64,000 nt of DNA. Origin: Trochalopteron elliotii. Lineage: Eukaryota > Chordata > Aves > Passeriformes > Leiothrichidae. Positions 36,429 to 48,848 of this stretch are shown here, in pieces (within the stretch, counting starts at the first letter, position 1; the number at the start of each line of letters is the position of its first letter). The position numbers were made by a program, and so were the translations under genes. Under the pieces are notes generated by a model. It made no database searches. It was not told where the DNA came from and saw nothing but the letters and a program-made list of their open reading frames with translations. The stretch covers positions 343,559 through 407,558 of the forward strand of contig JANPWX010019213.1 in NCBI GenBank assembly GCA_024734555.1. The letters are read 5' to 3'.

Positions 36429-38017
36429 GTAAAAGACTTTACTTCCTTACTCTTGCAATAAAAGGATTAGAATATGAAGTGCTTAAACAGCATCAGCGAA
36501 ACCAGTATTGCTTTTACCATTTGACCTAAATTTGTTTGCTAGCGTTCTTTTTTAAACTTTTATGTGCCAGAATAACAATGAGAAATGAAAACACTGGTTT
36601 CCACTTTAAGGTTAAGGGAAAAACTTTTTCCCCTATTGGCAAAGAATATTTCCAGGACTAGAAGGCAAATCTAGAGAATGCAGTGAATTTATTTTCTTTT
36701 ATAAATCTCGGTATAGAGGGTTCTGTGCCTCAGGAAGGAAGATGTTAGAAAGACACATAGACAGTCACTGCTGAAGTTTTTGTTTGTAATCACTGCAGAG
36801 TTGAGCAGAGAGAAAGAGAAAAGCAGACTCCTCCCTGTTGGAAAACCATCCCAGATCAGAGCCTTTGGAAGAAAATGTGAAGTTTCAGGAGTCCTGTTCA
36901 GAGCTTCAACGTTCATTAATGACTGTGACATGTGGTCTTACCCCTCATTACTTTGGCAGTAGTGAATACTGGCATTGATGCCTCTGCTGAGCATGGACTC
37001 TCCTGGTGCCATCTCAACCCTACATTACAACATGCCCACCAAAGTTCCTTCTCACAAAGTGTGCGGCAGGTGGCATGATAAAAAGTTGTCTTTCCATTTG
37101 CTGCACTACCAGCTCGCCTGAGCAGAGAGAGATTGGTGGCTCCTGTGCTGTTCCAGGCTTTGGTTGCTGGTGTCTGAAGTGGGATAGAGAAAACAGCCCT
37201 TGTGCACGACTTCCTGCCCCCCACTGTGGAGCCTGACCCCAGTTTGGGAACAACTGGCTTTGCTTGGATATCATGGGTTTAAGTAGCTGAGGTGAAGCCT
37301 CTTCTAAATGTTCCTTGCCTCTTGCATTTGCTCACTGACATGAACATTTTTCCTAAAAGTCATGAAAATTCCTGGGGTAAAGGCCAGCACAGGCTCATAA
37401 ATAAAGCCTCTTTACAGAGAAACGTGATGACTTTCCTTAAATTTTCTCATTTCAGGTTAATTGTTGTCACAATGGGCAATTTAGTTTAAACTAAATGGAA
37501 TTTACAGACCAGAGTGGACCTGCTCTTGTAAGAAAAACTTGCTCGCTATATGTGGGAATGGCAACATCTGACCCTAAACTAGCAAAAAAAGCGAGAGTGA
37601 AGGAGATAAGTAAAGCCAAATAAATCAAGAAGATCAGTTTAAACTCACTGACAATAATAATGTGCCTTGGTCCATATTTGATCTTCAGCTATTTCTAAAT
37701 TACACAGATAATAAAAAAGAAACAGGATCTACTACACATTCCTGCGCCCAACAAGACTCCAGTTAAGCTGAGGTCTGTGGTTGATCAATAGTGGTAACTC
37801 TGAGTGTTTTTACAAGGGAAAGGTCATTTCTCCTACTCTAGCTGCACAGGGAAGAGGACCTCCCCTAGAAAAACGGACATTGTTTCTTCCTCTTTCTGGT
37901 GCAGGACTGTGCCCACAAGGATTTTTTCTCCAGCTTCCATCTTTTGACACTGTGGTCAGCAGGATGTAGACTCCAGGGATCAGGTCTTCTGTCAGTTGTG
38001 TCTCAGGAAGATCCCAG
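36429..38017. other. Unique non-coding sequence
   Basis: No gene or repeat recognised. Confidence 0.5.
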
Positions 38018-38236
38018 GATCACAGCATGGCTGAAGTTAACAGAGAACTCTGGAGGTCATCTTGTCCAGTCCCTTGTCTCATCACAGGCTCACCCACAGT
38101 AGGTTTTTCCAGACATGTCAAGTCCAGTGTTGAGTATTGCAGAGGGCAGAGGCACCATGACTTCTCTTGAACAAATCTGTTCCAGTGCTTGACCACCCTC
38201 ACAGTAAAGAAGTTTTTTCCTTATGTTTAAACAAAA
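38018..38236 (-). mobile_element. CR1 LINE 3' fragment, antisense
   Basis: ATCACAGCATGGCTGAAG, GGAGGTCATCTTGTCCAGTC and TTCCAGTGCTTGACCACCC then AAGAAGTTTTTTCCTTATG. It is truncated at about 38236, only a few bases before a second CR1 of the same orientation begins. Confidence 0.88.
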
Positions 38237-39072
38237 ATTATTTTCACAGAATTACTGAGTCAGTTAGTTTGGGAAGGACCTCCAAGATCATTGAGTCCAA
38301 CCTGTGACTGACCACCACTTTGTCAACCAGACCAGAAGACTGAGTGCCTTGTCCAGTCATTTCTTGAACATGTCCAAGGATAGTGCCTCCACCACTTCCC
38401 TAGGCAGTCCATTCTGATGTTCGACCACTGTTTCTGTGAAGGAATTCTTCCTGATGTCCATCCTGAACCTCCCCTGGCACAGCCTGAGGCTTCTTGGATT
38501 TTTTCCAATCTTCTGCCAATATACTCTAATGAGCTCACTGCTTACCATTGTGAAACGCCTGGCTCTTTGCTCCTCTGCATCAGGTATTTACACACACTGA
38601 CAAAATGCCCCCTGAACCTCCCTTTCCCCAGGCTGGACAGCCCCAGTGCTCTCAGCCTCTCCCCATATGACTATGTACTCCTGTGCCTCCAGCATTTTAG
38701 TGACCTCTTCCAGTAAGTCCGTATCTTTTGTACAGAGAAGCACAGAGTTGTGCCCAGCAATCCAGATTGTGTCTCATCAGTGCTGAGCAAAGGGCATGAT
38801 CACACCCCCCTGATGACATCTCTGAATGTAGACCAAAGAGAATCAGCCCTCTCTGCCATGAGAACACACTACTGGCTCATGTTCACCTTCCATCCACCAG
38901 GATGCTGAGTTCCTGATCTGCAAAGCTATTTCCCAACCTGTTATTCTGCAGCCTGGTGATTGGGATTATTCCTCCCCAGAAGGAATAATTTCTCTTTGTT
39001 GAACTCCATGAGCCACTTCTTTGTTCAGTTTTCCAGCCTGCCCCTTCTAACAGGCAGCACATTTACCTGCTC

Positions 39073-39198
39073 ACACCTTTGTATTGCCTGAGAACTTTTT
39101 GAGGACACACTCTGCCCCATCATCCAGGCTATTAGCAAAATTGTTAAAGGATATTGACCATGGTATGGGTCCCTGAGGTGCACCATTAGTTCCCTGCT
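39073..39198 (-). pseudogene. CR1 reverse transcriptase, palm motifs B-C remnant
   Basis: The minus strand, read from 39198 down, keeps GAPQGP (canonical GVPQGS, motif B'). It then has NNFANSLDDGAECVLKKF, the stretch that leads to motif C. The catalytic FADD of motif C reads FSGN here, followed by TKV and a stop, so the two catalytic aspartates are lost. Confidence 0.8.
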
Positions 39199-39294
39199 AC
39201 CAGCAGGACTTCCTGTCATTCATAACATCACTTTGGACCCATTGTTTTATCAGCTCTCAATCAATTTATCCACTCCAGTTTCTCTAGGAGTATT

Positions 39295-39621
39295 TTATAG
39301 GAGGTAAGGTTGAAAGTCTTGTTTAAAGTCAAGGAAACAGCCCTTTTTCTCTCCTTCTCCACTGGGCCTTTTCATTGTAGAAGCTATCAGGCTGGACAGC
39401 CATGGTTTTCCCTTTGTAAATCTATGGTAAAAACTAACAGTCACCACTTTCTTCTCCATGCATTTGGAAATGGCTTCCTGGAATATATGCTCCATCACCT
39501 TCCAACAGATCAGTGTGAGGCTGGTAGGTCTGTAGTTCCCACAATCTTTCTTCTTCCCCGTCTTGATAAAGTAGTGACATCTGCCTTCTTCCAGTCCTGA
39601 GGAACTTCTTCCTATCACCAT
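39295..39621 (-). pseudogene. CR1 reverse transcriptase, N-terminal (fingers) remnant
   Basis: A 108-codon uninterrupted frame carries DCGNYRPTSLTLICWKVME (canonical NYRPVSLTS...GKIME), then FTKGKPWLSSLIA, then FLDFKQDF. The last corresponds to motif A (canonical YLDFSKAFD); the first aspartate is kept but the motif is altered. It continues in broken frames into the motif B-C remnant. Confidence 0.88.
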
Positions 39622-40246
39622 AACCTTTCAGAGTTAATCAAGAGAAGTTCTGCAATGACACCAGCTAGCTCCCTTAGCTCTCACAGATGCATGCCATCAA
39701 GTGCCATGGATTTAAGGTTGTACACAGATTGTTTAACAATTCCCTAACTTTTCCACCCTGCCAAAACTAAGTATACCTTGCCCTGGTTTTCCCACTGGCC
39801 TCATCACCTGTCACCAGTCAGATCCTTGCTTTCTCTCACATCTCCCCCTCCCTGCATTCCCAGTTTGTCCTTTCTGAAGAGTATATATATACTCACTCAG
39901 TGCAGAATCTGGGAGATATATCACCACCTTTCCATGACCCCAATCTCAGCACAACTCTGCTAAAACACAACAGAACCCTCAATTCTCCTGGTCATGTCCC
40001 ACATGGCATGTATTGGTGCACGAGCATTTCAGAGAGGGAGCCTCACATGCTGCTTTCCCAAAAAGAGTATGAAAGCTTTCCCTGTAACTCCCTCTGGTAG
40101 GGTCTTCCTCCTTTATGTGGGTACTCCTGTGATGGACCCCCTTTAGCCCTGTTTTTTGATAAGAAGCTCCATTCACTTAGCCCATGTTCTTTGTTTGTCT
40201 AGCACTTTCTCACCTTGTTTTGGTGATCCCCTCTCCACCCCACATG

Positions 40247-40342
40247 TCCTAGTTTGCAGTTCTCTATCAGACTGACCACCCTGTTGCCAAAGATACTTTT
40301 TCTGTGCTTGGTTAGGCGGATCCCATCTCTTTCAAGCAGGCT
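40247..40342 (-). pseudogene. CR1 ORF1 esterase remnant
   Basis: Thirty-two codons in one minus-strand frame read LLERDGIRLTKHRKSIFG, then NRVVSLIENCKLG, preceded by a stop. The DGIRLT word corresponds to the DGIHLT block (catalytic Asp-His region) of the SGNH-type esterase known in CR1-clade ORF1. The usual His is Arg here. Identification rests on the motif and its position upstream of the reverse transcriptase in the same element. Confidence 0.7.
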
Positions 40343-40640
40343 TCAGTTCTCTAAGAGAATCTCATGGTCATAAGCACCAGAACCCTGTTGCCAACATGAA
40401 AGGTAAATATAACTTATAATATAACTTGACCAGCAAGACCTCCCTAATTCTCCTCCAGCCCTTGTCTCTCACGCACAGGATCAAGGAGAGAACCCCCTTG
40501 GTCCCCACTGACCATCAGCCCAGACACATGTAGTCATCCTTAACACAATGCAGGTCACCCTGGCAGTAACTGTGGTGACAGTCCCATGCCTGGGCTAGAG
40601 CAGATGGATGATAGGTAAGAACTGAGATGCCTCAAAAATG

Positions 40641-41126
40641 GGCCAGGCAAGGGGAGTTTCCACAGGGCGAATGAACACTCACATGGAGAATCCATGTCCA
40701 TCATGACAAGGAGCTGTCACAGCAGCCTATCAGCAGCACTAGACCTCCTCCACACTTGGTGTGGAAGTTTTACTGCTCTTCCAGAGGACTACTTTTGCAA
40801 TCCAAACAGTTTTTAAATATTCTTAATACCTTTTCTTCTATTTAGAAGCACAGGTAAACAGGTTTTCTGAATGTTTCAGGAGTCTGTATGAAAGCTGTCA
40901 GCCAGAAAACGCAGTTGTTCCAGCATGAAGGTGTATTACAAAGATGATCCATTATTTGAAATCAAAAATACAAACAACCTTATAATAAACAAGTGACAGT
41001 TCAACTGAATCAAATTAATTTATGTAAATCTAAGGAGATAAAATTTATTTGTTTTCACTTCCTCAGTTTCATTCTTGCTTTCTTATTCTGTAAAGCCATT
41101 TATAATGCTGTGTTGCAACTTTCTGA
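40641..41126. other. Unique or unresolved sequence
   Basis: The first about 130 bases may still be CR1 ORF1. The rest is AT-rich and unrecognised. Confidence 0.4.
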
Positions 41127-41201
41127 TAGAATCATAGAATCACAGAAGTTTGAGTTAGAAGGGACTTTTACAGATCATCTAGTCCAATTCTGTGCCTAGT
41201 G
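41127..41201 (-). mobile_element. CR1 LINE 3' end, antisense, very short
   Basis: AGAATCATAGAATCACAGAA, GTTAGAAGGGACTTTTACAG and ATCATCTAGTCCAATTC match the reverse of the final about 75 bases of CR1, a strongly 5'-truncated insertion. Confidence 0.9.
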
Positions 41202-41954
41202 ACACCTTTCAATAGATGCTATTGGTCTTTTGTAGGGTTAAAAATGTTGTTGGTTTTTTTTTCTCCTGTTAAAGTTGTAGCTTGAATTTCACTTCTTGGA
41301 AATATAATTAACTAAATCACAGCAAAATAGGAATCCTCACCCTGGTTTGCTCCACACGTTTCTTCAAGCTGCAAGAATTTATATTGGGAGAGGAACACAT
41401 CAGCACCAATGGGAAGTTTGTGACCACAAGACCATGGGTCTGTCTGAATAATGTAAAACCCCATCAATAACCCTGGACCAGGAGTGCTCTTTTGGCTTTA
41501 TGTCAGCAAAGATCAAGCAGTAATGACTGACTAGATTTCACATGGCTCAGCTGTCAGCATCCACAGTGGCAGTGTAGGATAGACACATAAATGTTTGCAA
41601 CAGAGATGGAGCTTCACAGGTTAAATCAGCACAAACCATCTGCAAAATCCAGAGTTCAATATATTGCAATTGCAGGAAATGACAGAAGATGCTGCAGTGA
41701 CTATTTAAATAGAGGAGAGCAGTTTTTTCACATTATGGTTGTAAAAAAAAAATTATTCACAAAGAAACAGAGAAAGCAGGTAATTGAGTATAATGGCTGT
41801 GGGTGGTTAGGAGGGTGCTGGTAAAACCGGCTGAAAGCAATCCTGCAGCCTGGACGGCCAGGGTCAAACCACCGAACTTTGGGTTTGATGCTGCTTGTTT
41901 AGGATTGTTAGCTTTAGGCTTTTAGCTCTGGGCAGCCCACCCCAGGCAACATCC
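41202..41954. other. Unique non-coding sequence
   Basis: Nothing recognised. Confidence 0.5.
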
Positions 41955-42315
41955 CTTCTCTGCCTCAAACCCTTAACTCCGGTGTCCGTGGCGGAGACAA
42001 GCTCAGGGTACAAGCACAGACCCTCCGGCCAGCACAGGGCCTGGCAGGTAGCTGAGGGGCGGAGGCAGCGGTGGCACAGCCCAGCCGTCGGGCTCAGATA
42101 GAGTTGGAAGCCCAAGCTTTCAAAGCCACAGCAGGAAGCCTTGCCGCTACATGAGGGTAATAAACCGGTGTGAACGCGCGCCGCCTCCCACACGGCCATG
42201 TGCACGGGCCGCGTCCGCAGCAGGCCCTCAGCTCCGTGTGCCGGTTCCGTCACATTAACTCGTCCCGTGTAGCCATGGCAACACGCGTGGAAAACATGCT
42301 CTTGGCAGGCCCGGA
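41955..42315. promoter_or_regulatory. Isolated CpG island, candidate promoter
   Basis: About 28 CpG occur in 360 bases in otherwise AT-leaning DNA (for example GAACGCGCGCCGCCTCCC and GGGCCGCGTCCGCAG). It is not in a recognised repeat. It contains a near-perfect RFX X-box at 42269. It may be the promoter of a non-coding RNA or of a gene whose exons I cannot see. The 129-codon minus-strand frame across it has no recognisable domain. Confidence 0.55.
42269..42282 (+). promoter_or_regulatory. RFX X-box
   Basis: GTAGCCATGGCAAC fits the X-box consensus GTHNYYATRRNAAC at every position and differs from the palindromic ideal GTTGCCATGGCAAC at one. RFX factors use this site at ciliary and some other promoters. 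Its place inside a CpG island makes a functional role more likely than for a random match. Confidence 0.55.
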
Positions 42316-45300
42316 TCCAGCTCTGCTGAGCTCAGCCCTGGTGTGCACTGCTGGTGGGGAGCAAGCCCTTAATGAGGCCCCTTAATTTTGTTCGTCAGGA
42401 GCACCTCTGCTCACAGACTGTCAGTTTGAAAGGTCTTGGAAAAAATCTTCAGAATCAAGGGGGAGAAAGAAAAAAAAAAAAAAAAAACCACACCAAAAAA
42501 CCAAGCTAACCTCTTCAGCCAAATAGGAAGATTTCAGGCAAGTACCAAAATGCTTAGCTTTCTGTGAGGTTGGCTGTGTGGCTGCCCAGCTGCACAGTTT
42601 GCAGCTCCTGAGCATCCAACACTTGTGTTTGTGACCAGCGGAATCACCCTGTCCTGGCAGGGACCCACAGCCACAGCTTCCAGCAGCACCCATCCTCTCC
42701 AGAGCCCAAAACAGATTTTGCATTGCAATAGACCAGTGACAAAGGTGGGACAATGATCTGACAGGAGGCATGACTTCAAATTAGAGAAGCAATGCTGGTG
42801 GTGGCAAGAGCATGGGAGGTGGGAAGGAAGGAGAAGAAAAGCACAAATTTCATCAAACTCATATTTGTCTCACTGGAAATATTTTTAATTTATAAGGCCC
42901 TGGAATACAGTTGTCACCCACTTGTGCAGCCATCACCATGTTGCCTCTCTTTTTTTTTCTCTCAGCTCTCCTATCCCACCTCACTTGGAATGCCATCAAT
43001 TCTTCCCATCAGCAAGAGAAAAAGAAAGGTGACAATATAATTAAGGTTTTTAATTCTATGTCTGAACAGTTGTCCAGAACTCATAGTAATTAGCTGCAGT
43101 GAAGTATATGTAGTCACTATTTTCCTTTGTTTAATGTAATTGTTCCTTTGGCCAACTACATTTGTCCTTTAATCTGAATCTTTGTTTGTGGATGCTCTGC
43201 CTTTCCATCTCTTCTCTGGGGCTGCAGGAAGTATCAATAGGGCAGGAACATATGAATGAACATGGACACTAGGCAGCACCCTTGGTTGCATGCCATGGCT
43301 GGTGGGTTTTGCACATGTAGAAGGGAGGGAGCACATTGCTGGAGTAGTTGAGGACAGATAATGGAGAAACAGGGAAGAAGGGAAGGCTTATGATGTCACA
43401 GCATCTAAGACAAATCAGACACTTCTCTCAATGTGCCTGACTGGACCTGAATGTATCCTTGCCATTGCTGATACTCAAACTAGAGGAATGATTATCACAA
43501 AGCATCAAAAATACTTTCTCACAACTTTTTCCATTAAAAAATGAACAACTGTGGTAATTGCCTGGTTAGGCTGCTAGCTGTTTCTGTGATTTTGTATTCC
43601 ATAACTGATATAACACATGTGGCTGAGGTACTACACTGGGTGAACAGAGCAGTCTCATCAATAGCAATGCCACCACAAGGCTGTTCTTTGAGGCAAGGAG
43701 TCAAAAACTTCTCCAACTACAACTTCTTTAGAAGGAAGAAGCAGGACATGACAATTGGTTTTTACTACTGGTAATGAAAATATACCAAGGTCTGCCTCCT
43801 CCTCACTGGATGGAGCATTGAGTCCCATTGGTGCCAGCAAAAAACGTTCATGCCCGTTTCTGACCTTGCAGAACTAGACTACAGGAGCTGTTGCCACCCA
43901 TAGGCTTGAGCTTCACCCCAGATAAATCAGCTCACAGGTCCACAGCCCAGTCCTCTCAAATGCACTGGGGTATTGTCTTGGCTTTTTGGTTCCTGGGAAT
44001 GGGCCCAGCAGCACACTATACCCTTTCCTCCTGGCCTAGTCCCAAGCATTTGCTTTCCATCAAGATCTCCAGACAGAGGTCCCACAGGCTCCAAAGTTTT
44101 AGGTCTTTTGGGTCCGTATAAATCAAGTATCTCACCCTTTTCAGGGCTTTCAGAGTGACTTTCCTATTAGCCAAGGTTTAGAAAGCCAAAAATTCACTGA
44201 GTGTAAGTCACTCTTATGGAACCTGCAATGAGCTGTAATTTTATTCAGAGGAATTTAATTCAAATAAATATCATCAAGGAAAAGTGAGCATGTCTTGGTT
44301 ACAAAGGAAGGAACAAGAAACAGGAATTAGTGAACAATAAACCAATGCACGCATTTGGAAAGTTTCAGCAGAAACCAGCAGCAGCTTTGCAGAAAGTGAA
44401 TCACTCTATGTACTGCAACAATAGCTATAAGAAGTACTGGAAGAATGTTATGCAACACTAACTTTGACTTATCACGTAACTTATCACATAACACCAGTAA
44501 GACCCTTCAGAGAGAGATTATTTTGGCAAGTAATTTGCCCTCCCTGACCTGCCTGTAATCTGTGATAGCAGTCTCATTGTTTCAGTGCTGAGGAGACTGG
44601 AAACAAGACAGAAAAAAATTCTTTTGAACAAAAAAAGAAGAAAAGTTGGTCCTACATAGGACAATCAAACGCTGACAATTCACATAATGGGTAAGTAGAA
44701 ATGTTTCTGGCCATCTGCTCCTTTGTTATGTCCTTTGTTATGCCTGGGTATGGCATTCTCGCCTACACTCCTTGCACCTACTCCTTTGCTTTAGGATAAA
44801 ATTCTTCCAGGGTAATAGAGCTATGTTCCACAGGAATTCCTGTTTTCATTATTTCCTTGTCCTAGGCATTGTGCAAGGTTTTTCTGAAGCTCAGAAAGCT
44901 TGCATGTGGTGTCTTGCAGTAGCTGGACAAAATCTGGCAAGCGAAATGTGACATTCAGAGATCTAACTTCACACAGCCATGCCAAAAAACAGTTCATCCC
45001 CAAGATGATGATAGAGAAATTTGGTACCTAGGAATAACAGCAATGTATTTAGTGAGAAACATTTAAATCTCAAAATTATGAGAATAAATCTCTGCTAGTT
45101 ATCCCTGGCATCATTCCCAATGTCAGTGACCACTCCCAATGTCCGGGTTAGTGACTCGTCTGGATGTGCCAGTGGCTTTGCTTTAAACCTGGAGTTAGTT
45201 TTGAAGGAACAGGGGCAAAACCTAAGGAACTCCAGCTTCCTACACCAAAATAACACTTAAGTACTCTAAGCATTAATTTCAATATGCCAAAAATATAATT

Positions 45301-45940
45301 ATAGTCCCCAACACCCTTCTCCTCCTTCCCCATTAGCATTTTTAGGGAAGCAAGCACCTCATGGGCAAATGTATGCTTTTGTTAAGAGGAGTTTTAGTTT
45401 TGATTTGGAGACTCAGCTCAGTTTTTGTTACAGATTTCACTTCAAATCCATACAGCTTCTTCTCCTAGGCTGGAATGCCACAGTTTGGGGAATGTGAGCC
45501 CTTGGACTTACTGTAATACTTTCCTTGGGCTGGCAGTTTCTTTTCCATTATGCTTTTATAAGGGAAACCCCACAAGCTGTCCATGCAGAGTCATGGACCA
45601 GTGGAGGCAAGCAGCCTGTTGATGTCAGCAGCAGCTGTTCCAAGTGGTGGCTGAGAAAAGGTGTGGACAGCAGATATCATTGGCTGCAGATGCCATGATG
45701 TTTAACATCACTTTACAGCAGACTTCAGCATCGATGTTCATGGCCATGCACAGTGAACAGATCCATTACTGCCTGAACTTCCCACTGCAACAGAAGTCTC
45801 TGTCCACCCAATCTCAGCATCTGTCAGAGAGTTTCAGTCAGCAGTCTATGGGACCAACATTTCATTGAGGCACAGAATAGTGAGCTCAAGACTTTGTTTA
45901 ATGACAGGGAGGACAACCTGGGAGCAACTGTAAAAGACTT
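42316..45940. other. Unique non-coding sequence
   Basis: An 18-base A-run lies at 42470-42487. A 12-base direct repeat TCCTTTGTTATG occurs twice near 44720-44744. No gene or repeat family recognised. Confidence 0.5.
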
Positions 45941-45964
45941 ACACACACACACACACACACACAC
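45941..45964 (+). repeat. AC dinucleotide microsatellite
   Basis: Twelve AC units without interruption. Confidence 0.98.
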
Positions 45965-46034
45965 CCCTAATGAGCCACTGAGACCAGCTGCATCATTTAA
46001 ACCTATGGCATGCTAGCCAGCTCACAGGCTGGCC

Positions 46035-46310
46035 CTATGGTTGATGAGCTGGAGAGAGACTTTGTCAAAGGCATGAAGGGACAGGACAAGGGGGAAGGAA
46101 TAGGTTTATATTGGCAGAGAGCAGGACTAGATGTTGTATTAGGAAGAAATTCTTCCCTGTGAGGGTGGTGATAGACTGGCACAGGTTGTGCAGAGAAGAT
46201 GTGTCTGCCTTATCCCCAGTAGTCTTCCAAAGTCAGACAAGGTTGGAGCAACCTGGTCTAGCAGGAAGTGTCCCTGTGCATAGCAGGGGGTAGAACTGGA
46301 CAGTCTCTTA
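46035..46310 (+). mobile_element. CR1 LINE 3' fragment, sense
   Basis: GGAGAGAGACTTTGTCAAAG, GGGACAGGACAAGGGGGAAG, TTAGGAAGAAATTCTTCCCT, GAGGGTGGTGATAGACTGGC, CAACCTGGTCTAGCAGGAAG and GTCCCTGTGCATAGCAGGGG follow the CR1 3' order closely. The terminal repeat is missing. Confidence 0.92.
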
Positions 46311-48848
46311 AGTTCCTAAGAGCAGGCAGCACAGCATACAAGGAATGACACAGAGACAAGGTTTCTACTGCCACATGAGTGAGCAGTGCCTTTCCTGTAG
46401 TTTGGACGTTTACTAAGCAGTAGCAGAGAGAGCATTCTGCATGCTCTCTTTCTGGAGGAATTCCATTAGTTATGTAGATGTCATTCTGCTCCCTTCTGGA
46501 TCAGTCTGGGCTCTGCTGGCCATCCCTCTGCACCAACTGCTGCTTGCTGGTCCTGACAGGTCTGGGAGACACACCCACAGAAGCCTCTGGAATCCTTGGT
46601 GTTCAGCAGACACAGGTGTTTGCACACTGACCAAAACTTTCATGCCAAATGTCTACTTAAGCCTTTGCTTTTTCCCATTTCCTAGCCTCATTCTTGGAAC
46701 TCGTGGCAGGAGCTTATGTACGTGTTCCTGTGCCCTTGAATCCATTAACTGCAGCCAAGTGATTAATTATTTTAGCCTCTTTATGGCATCACTGTTAACA
46801 TACTGCACATTCATACTTCCAGTCATATAAATGATAGTCTTTAAATAAGGAGGACATGTGTTATTGAACTATTTATATTCAGAGCTGTCTGGAGCAGAAA
46901 AAGATTCAAGTGGGCATAAGAAAGCAACAAAAGTTAATGATTCAGAGATAAAATACTATGTTTTAATCTACAGGGTGTGTGACAAATCCAAGAAATTAGA
47001 AGTTAAAAGGATACATGACTAAGGTGAGAGCCTCAGGACACATCTTCAGCTGCTGTAAAATTAGCGCCATCTGGGAGGAAGCCTTGCTGTAGCTAAAACA
47101 GATGGAGGAAATGTAGAGGCTCCCTGTGCCTACAGCCTTTATCCTCACAGCTGCCCTGTGGGGGGACCCAGAGGTATTTGAGGTTGATAACTGTCTCTGA
47201 CCCTTACAGTCAAGAAGGGGGATTACCACACAGGAGCCCTCCCTTTATCACCACAGACCCAGGGGTGCCCCGCAGGGGCTTGACACCACAGGGGAACACC
47301 AAGGGGTCCCTGCCCTGGGCCTCTGACTTGGCATGGGGCTATCTTGCCACTTTGACCTGCTGGGGGTTTTCTACCCCCACCTATTAATGCTGAACTGTCA
47401 ATCTTGATGGCAATGAAATTCTTATATCCAAAAGAATTCTATTCTGTGTGCATGTCCACTTGCACATTTTCCTCTCACCTGCTGTCAGTGAACTCATATC
47501 ACAGACAAGGACACACACCTTCAGAGTCTCCTGGAAACCCAGCACACTCTCCTGACACTCAGCTGGGTCTGCAGCTCTCCACAAGATACCCAGATCAGGA
47601 CCTCTCTGCCAGATCAGCATATGGGCATAGTGGGACACTTCTGCATGGAGATGCCAGGACTGGAGGTCGTATGTGAGATCCTCCCCTCCCTACATCTGAA
47701 TCCAGGAACCATCAACATCCAGGGCACCCTCTGGGTGCTCAGCTCCACTGCCTGCAGCTAGAGTGGTCAGTTAGCTTTGTATTGGGGGACAGACAATGGT
47801 ACAATACAAAAATAAGGTGAACTTGGGTGTGTTAGAAAAGCTAATTTCCCAGGGGGTTTCAGCCTATCAAGCATTCAGCACATCAATTATTCAGGTTAAT
47901 GCCCCTTAAAAATATGAGGGAAAATGAGGGGGAAATATGAGTGAGCATCAGAAACATTTGGTTTAGGAGCCTGAGCAGCTGTAACATGCTACACTAGGAG
48001 CTTTTTTCAGTGACTAATTTCTAATGGAATTAAAAACAGTGATTCCACTAAAATGGGTAGGGTGGGACAGGACAGGATAGGACAGATGGAAGGGATCTAC
48101 AGCAACAATCCAGTGCACCTACCAGCACTCTTCAGGGCAGAATCTTCTTTCTCCCCACCAATTACTTTTAAATCTCTGTTACATCAGCACACAGAAATCT
48201 GGAGTGAAATCATTAGAGTGATTCAGAAGATGTCTTTTGCACAGGTGTTAAATGGAAACAAGTTGTTGCTGGTGTTTTACTGTCATAATGACTATAAAAT
48301 TGGCTTTGTTTCTTTGTCTCGTTCCACTATAAAAGGGGGATGTGGGAAGCATTCTTTGTGATAGATTTCTCAGACAAAAACTGGATTCAGACAACTGGAT
48401 TCAGATTAGCAAGAGACTAGTTTTACAGATCTCTGCTTGAGCTTGATGGATGTTGATTTTGTGATAGATCCCAGCTAAGTATTTCTCCTTTTCTATCTAA
48501 AAGTGTTAGTTATGAGATAACATCTGCAATTGAAAGCTGAAAAGGGATTCTACTGTTATTCTTGATTCTCCATGCTCTTCTGTGTCCAAGGGTAAATCCA
48601 GCCTCCAAAATACCTCTCTGCTTGAGACCTATGGAAGGGCTCTGAGATGAAACTTAGCTTCTGAACAATCCTTACATCCAATCTCTGCACCAAGCTACAG
48701 TAGCTATTGCAATCTCAGAATTTTGCATATGAAAGGCCCTGTCCAGGATAGGTTTGGAGTCAGTACTCCTGTCCCTCTGTTGTTTGCTAAGAAAAGGTGA
48801 AAAATTAGGACCTGTCTGCTGCTGCTGGGCAATTCATGCTTTTCCCTT
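46311..48848. other. Unique non-coding sequence with a possible small CR1 scrap
   Basis: No gene recognised. At 48060-48122 a GGACAGG-rich stretch and GATGGAAGGGATCTACAG resemble the reverse of a CR1 end, too short to be sure. A 15-base direct repeat (AACTGGATTCAGA type) lies at 48379-48408. Confidence 0.45.

Larger units (their letters stand above)
38244..40640 (-). mobile_element. Long, internally deleted CR1 LINE, antisense
   Basis: It begins with TCACAGAATTACTGAGTCAG at the CR1 3' end and continues through the 3' UTR and reverse transcriptase (38.9-39.65 kb). It then reaches an ORF1 esterase remnant at 40247-40342. Sequence with the layout of ORF1 continues to about 40.64 kb (the upper limit is uncertain). 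Only about 0.65 kb separates reverse transcriptase and ORF1, too little for the endonuclease domain expected there, so an internal deletion is likely. At about 2.4 kb it is the longest CR1 in the window. Frames are broken and it is inactive. Confidence 0.85.
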
